A stretch of 64,000 nt of DNA, from positions 1,307,255 through 1,371,254 of the forward strand of contig JXTB01000028.1 of the NCBI GenBank assembly GCA_002914805.1, in the 5' to 3' direction. Origin of the DNA: Parasponia andersonii (taxonomy: Eukaryota; Streptophyta; Magnoliopsida; Rosales; Cannabaceae). Of the stretch, positions 59,291 through 64,000 are shown piece by piece (positions within the stretch are counted from its first letter, which is position 1; the number at the start of each line of letters is the position of its first letter). Made by a program: the position numbers and the translations under genes. Below the pieces are notes generated by a model that saw nothing but the letters and a program-made list of their open reading frames with translations, made no database searches and was not told the origin of the DNA.

Positions 59291-61997
59291 GATTTTAAAA
59301 AATTAAAAATAAAATAAAACATAACTCATTAGCCGCTAACGTTCAGATTGTGGAAANAAAAAAGATAAAAAAACACAAATTTCTTGTGCTGTTACTTTCG
59401 GTCATTTGTCTCTTCTTTTTTTTTTGTTTATCTGTTTCATTGGTTATAGAGCTGAAAACAAAAATGTTGTCAATACAAATAGGAGATATTATGTAAATGT
59501 ATACAATGTAAGGTAGGGTTATTTGTAAAGGTAACATGAATAAGCATATCTGTTCATTGAAATAGTAATTGTGTATAATAATACTCTCTACTCACAAGTG
59601 TGACATCAATGTATCATATTTTGAAAATAAATGTGAAACAAGGGATTGCATCATGTTTATATTTACGAGAATGGAAATAGAAAGAAACTTTAGCCTTATT
59701 TTTATCCCTAAACGTGATCAAATAGATTCCACTTCAGCCTTTGTTTTTTATTTTTTATTTTTTATTTTTTTGGGAATTCAGACAGAATCTCATTCTTGCC
59801 GTCATCCAACCCTAAAATACTTTCATCTTATTAGCTACCTTGTTCTGTGTCATCTTTTCTCGTGGCGTTACTTTCTTTATTTTGGATTGAAGAACCAATA
59901 CATAAACTACTTGTTAAGATCTAATGCGTTACTCAGTAGCCATACTTTCTTTTGGCCAGTTTCTTGTTTTCCTCTGTTTGGTATATAGTAGTTTTGCATG
60001 CTGCTCAGTTGTCACTATACTCATTTACTTTTTAGAAATAGTGTTTAAACTTCAATATCGATAGTTAAGATTCAAAAATAAACATATTATATTATCTGGG
60101 ACATTTTTCAAAAAGTTTAACTACATGTTTAAGAAGGGGTCATTATCTTTGATGGGTTCCCATTAATTAGCTGAATCTATAACCATGGTCCATGCATATA
60201 CAAGATTCCTTAACATCTTTCTGTTCTCGTGGTTTTCTTTTTTCTTTTTCACCCTTTTGTAAACCTTCATTCTGGGCTCAGAATTGTACCACGGTTCAGT
60301 AAGGAACTCTTGTTATGTTGCAGGAAAAATCTATCCATAATGGACCATGTGAGGAGGGTCATAATAAAAGCAATCTGCCTTTTCCTGTCTATTTATCAAG
60401 TACTACTCATCGAAAACAAAAACAAAAAGCAAAATGAAAGAAAAAAAGGAGAGAGAAATGGGTTTTGGATTATTTTCTATTTTTTTTTTAAGTTTTGGAT
60501 GGAAAAGTGGGAATCGAGTTATTATCCCGAAGCAACATATTCACGAGACCAATTTCTGGCAGAAAGTTTCCAATTGAAATTACTGAGATCGTTTCAGAAA
60601 AACGCAGACAACTTTAATCTATGAAGGGGGTGGGCCTTTTTGGTCATATTAAACAACAAAGTTACGGAACAGAGGGTGACAACTGGAGAAGGCCAAAGGA
60701 ACAAAGATGGCAATCATTACTAAAGCATCCAAAAAGACTAAGCCAGAATCAGTCTCTTCAGCACACCAAACAGCACCATATTGTTTCTCTCTCTTACACA
60801 CACCAGAGCACAGTAACCCATTTTTATTTTCTGTGTAAAAAATTTTTTACTTTCAAAGATTTGTGAACTGAATTCAGTGTCTTTTCACCATCTCTATATC
60901 TATTATCTATGATTACTAAAGCCTGAGCGAAAAAAGTTAATATTCCCCCCTGTGTGTACAGACTCTTAAGCTGACAGTCCTAGAACTGGGAGTGTGTAAA
61001 AGATGGCCAACTTTTTTTTTATTTTTATTTTTACCTCTTTTTACAGATTATACAGCGACCCGGTTGAACAAAAAGACATTTTAACATGTTGAAGGCTCTC
61101 CCCTGTGACTGGCCAGAGTGTGAAAAAATTACACTGTTTTGAGCTGAGAAGTACTTTCGAGTTTCCCAAAGAAATGAAACTGCTGGCACTAAAGCTGGAG
61201 GGGTTGATGCTTTTGCTTCTTGTAATTTAACAGCAGTCAGGGAAATTCGGGACCATCTTTTTCCCTCATTATTATTATTATTTTTTCGTTTTGAAAAAAA
61301 TAATAATAAAAAAAGAAAGAAATTTCTTTTGCGTTTTTGCTTGGCCAATTAACTTTGCTTCTTTAAATAACTAGCAGAAGTCTATGTCTTTAGGACTTGC
61401 AGCTTTGCACAGCTTAGATTTAGACCTCTTGAGATAGATAGATAGATAGAATGGGGTGAAGAGGACTGTCTTTTTGAATTATTATCAATAAAGGTTTTAT
61501 TTGCACTTGGAAAAAGATTGGCGTCTTGCTGTTTCTTTGTCATTTACTTTTATGATTTGCTAACTTTAGAAATGAGTAAATAATGAGCGCTTTTAATGCC
61601 AAGAAGTTTGAATTTTTAAGCATTTAGTGCATAGAATTACGTTTTGTCAAAACTCACCGTTAAATTCATACATAAATAGAAGTCCAATAGAATTTTTTAC
61701 TATATAAATGGACATACACTTTAGCCACGCTCTAAAAGAAACGAAATTAAACCTTTTAAAAGAACTATTTGCTTTTGGTATTGGTAGGTCTCTCTTCACA
61801 AAAAGAAAATCTCCCTCCATCTAGTCCCTCTTGGACTTTGTTAATTCTTCTACTCTGTCAATCAGGGGTTAGAGTTAGTTGCCTAAGTCTAATTAACACG
61901 GCAGTTTGTCATGTTTTCTGCTCTTCCGGTCCTGTCCTTGTTATCTTTTTCTTTCCTATGGATTTTTGACAAATTGAAACCCCCCCCTTCCTCTTCC

Positions 61998-62000
<3 letters not shown>
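59291..62000. other. intergenic between the two BEL1-like genes
   Basis: It includes the 3' UTR of the first gene, an isolated n at 59357 within an A run, and a (GATA)n tract near 61432-61450. No further gene or element termini are recognised. Confidence 0.6.

Positions 62001-62049
<49 letters not shown>
62001..62049 (+). repeat. (CT)24 microsatellite upstream of the second BEL1-like gene
   Basis: A pure CT run of about 49 bases ends about 550 bp before ATG 62600. On the other strand it is a (GA)n tract, the type bound by plant BASIC PENTACYSTEINE proteins. It may lie in promoter or 5' leader. Confidence 0.8.
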
Positions 62050-62052
<3 letters not shown>

Positions 62053-62599
62053 GAATGGAATATTTAATGGGTCTGCTCTATTTTCAAATCTTACACTTTA
62101 GATTCTCAGTTCAAGCATTAAAAAAAATAGACTTTAAATTCTCAGACTGATGCACTATGAATGGATTCTGTTTTTTTTCCCACATTGAATCAAGTACTCA
62201 GCTCTGGATTCTAACAACGTCTCATGACTAGTACTCCTTTTAGTTTCTGCTTCTTAATTTCACTCTTTTGGTGCAAGTTCATGGCCTTCTATTTAGTCAT
62301 CCAACTACTAATTAAGTCTCTACAAGTAAATCTAATCCCAATACTTTTATTAGCTTCTTTTAAAGCATGCTTTTACCCAATTATTGCTTCGAACCCCAGT
62401 AAACATGTGTAAATTATGAGTCTTTTCTTTGCAGTGTCTGGTTTTTAGTACTTGGGGTTTCATTCTCTGGTCCTTTAAATACAAGCATATATCATTAGAT
62501 ACTCAAACTCGTTTTTCGAATCAAGTTACATTAACTTTCCTCCAGAGCTTGATATAGACAACTCTTAAAGCTTTCAACTTCAGGTTCCACGTTACTACA

Positions 62600-64000
62600 A
62601 TGGTATCACAAGATTCACCCCCACATCCAGATACAAATATTGTACACCAATTTCTTATCTCAGACAACATTTCCACTCAAACCCAATTTGAGAACCAGCA
62701 TTTCAATGCTTATGGTTCCAACTTTAGAGGTAATAACATAACGTTTCCTCCTTCTCTTGGGGCTTTACCAAGTATTCAATCACTTGGGGAAAGAATGTCT
62801 AGATCAATAGAACTTGTCCAACCTCAAACGACAGCAGAGGAGTCCCAGCTCAGCCATACCAGGCGTTTGATGGATCTTCTGGGAGCAGCAAACGACACCA
62901 ACCACCAAGCCCAGAGGCTTTCTTTGTCTCTTGGTTCTCACATGCTCGTTCCTTCTGTAGAGTACAGGCAGAGGTCGTTTAACTCAGATCTCATAACCCC
63001 GAGTTACTTGATTTCTGGAGAAGAAGAAGCTCAAGAGGTTTGTAATCCGGGCTTGGAACACGTAAATGACAACTACCTCTTTTCAGGAACGTCACTGGCT
63101 TCCTCTTCGGCCTCGTTGAATCGATCTTATTCGACGTTGTATGGAGCCGAATCCTTAGCCACTGTCATATCACACTCGAGATATCTAAAACCAACTCAGT
63201 CCCTTTTGGAAGAGATTGTCAACGTTGGTGGAAAAGCAGTCGAAATAAGCAATGAAAAATATGTTGACAAGTTATTTCGTGGCGGCCGAAGGGGAGGAGG
63301 AGGAGCTTTAAGACTTTCTTCTGAACTAAAAGCAGAGTTATGCAGTAGTGGAATCATATCAGCTGAGAAACAAGAATCCCAAGTCAAAATGGCAAAGCTC
63401 ATTTCACTGTTGGAGCAGGTAGTAGGTCTTATTATCTATACCATTTTTTGTCCAAGTCCTTGACTATTTCTGTAGCTTTTAGAACTTTTTGCTTCATTTT
63501 CAGGTAGAGGGTAGATATGAGAAGTACCACCATCAATTGGAGGAGATCATGATTGCATTTGATATGGTGGCAGGATCAGGGGCATCTAAGTCTTACACAG
63601 CTTTGGCACTTCAAGCCATGTCTAGGCACTTTTGTAGCTTAAGGGATGCCATTGTTTCACGCATTAACGTTGAGAAACGAAAATTGTTGCAAGATTTGCC
63701 TAAAATCAGCGCCGGCCTATCTCAGCTCAGCCTCTTTGATAGAGAGTCAAGAAATAATAGAATCTCTCTTCAACAACTTGGAATGATACAAAGCCAACGC
63801 CAAGCTTGGAGACCCATTAGAGGTCTACCGGAGACCTCTGTGGCAATCCTAAGAGCTTGGCTCTTTGAACACTTTCTTCACCCGTAAGTAGCTCCAAAGT
63901 TAACTACTTTACTTTTATGTCCAAAACCCATTAATGATATCTCTCTCTGGTTTGGTATTGACTAGATTTTTTTTTCTTCTTCTTTTACTTTGTGGCTGTG
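62600..64000 (+). CDS. second BEL1-like homeodomain gene, 5' part (2 exons)
   Basis: Exons 62600-63418 (273 residues) and 63504-63883 join in frame through [14 protein letters not shown]; the next intron starts GTAAGT and runs off the window. Visible: LSLSLGSHM (about residue 112), the SKY-type motif [17 protein letters not shown] (from 193), the BELL domain ([32 protein letters not shown]), and the start of the homeodomain ([28 protein letters not shown]). The PYP loop and recognition helix must lie further right. Splice positions are the same as in the first BEL1-like gene, but the N-terminal half is quite different, so this is another subgroup rather than a recent copy. Like its relatives it should pair with KNOX proteins in the nucleus. 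The paralogue is not assigned. Confidence 0.95.

Overview
The window is nuclear DNA of a eudicot plant. The coding genes are split by GT-AG introns, intergenic DNA is extremely AT-rich with many (TA)n tracts, and LTR retrotransposons and small inverted-repeat elements fill the spaces. The species cannot be fixed from sequence alone; a woody Rosid-type genome is only an impression. The assembly is a draft: one 815-base run of N, three isolated n characters, and one exact 1,578-bp duplication joined by a single n.

Five host genes are supported. (1) The last exons of a cytokinin dehydrogenase (CKX) on the plus strand at 1-3143. (2) A complete nine-exon RsmI-type rRNA 2'-O-methyltransferase on the minus strand at 4957-7892, with an organellar transit peptide. 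(3) A complete six-exon E2 ubiquitin-conjugating enzyme of the UBC15-18/UBE2W type on the minus strand at 22673-24957. (4) A complete four-exon BEL1-like (TALE) homeodomain gene at 56986-59290. (5) The first two exons of a second, different BEL1-like gene at 62600-63883, running off the right edge. The reading frame closes across every junction in genes 1-4.

The rest is mobile DNA and AT-rich spacer. A decayed Ty1/copia element lies at about 32339-37497. A near-complete Ty3/gypsy element of the Tat type spans 40099-54173, with TG...CA LTRs of 823 and 819 bp and a 5-bp AATAT target duplication. It holds gag, protease, reverse transcriptase, two RNase H regions and integrase on the plus strand, then a tandem-repeat zone, then a spliced antisense gene with its own TATA box upstream. 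The element is broken by stops and frameshifts, and its pol region holds the 1,578-bp duplication, which looks like an assembly error. A Mutator-like miniature element family recurs about nine times, mostly in (TA)n tracts; one copy has a clean 9-bp target duplication, and two arms of the family face each other across the N gap. There is also a hAT-type element with an 8-bp duplication (17510-18126), two fold-back elements near 26 kb and a probable SINE near 4 kb.

The host genes look like independent neighbours rather than a pathway: cytokinin breakdown, organelle ribosome modification, ubiquitination and developmental transcription control. The most interesting material is the internal architecture of the Tat element (antisense gene, hairpin next to the LTR promoter, hairpin array and 100-bp satellite-like array) and the TA-associated miniature element family.
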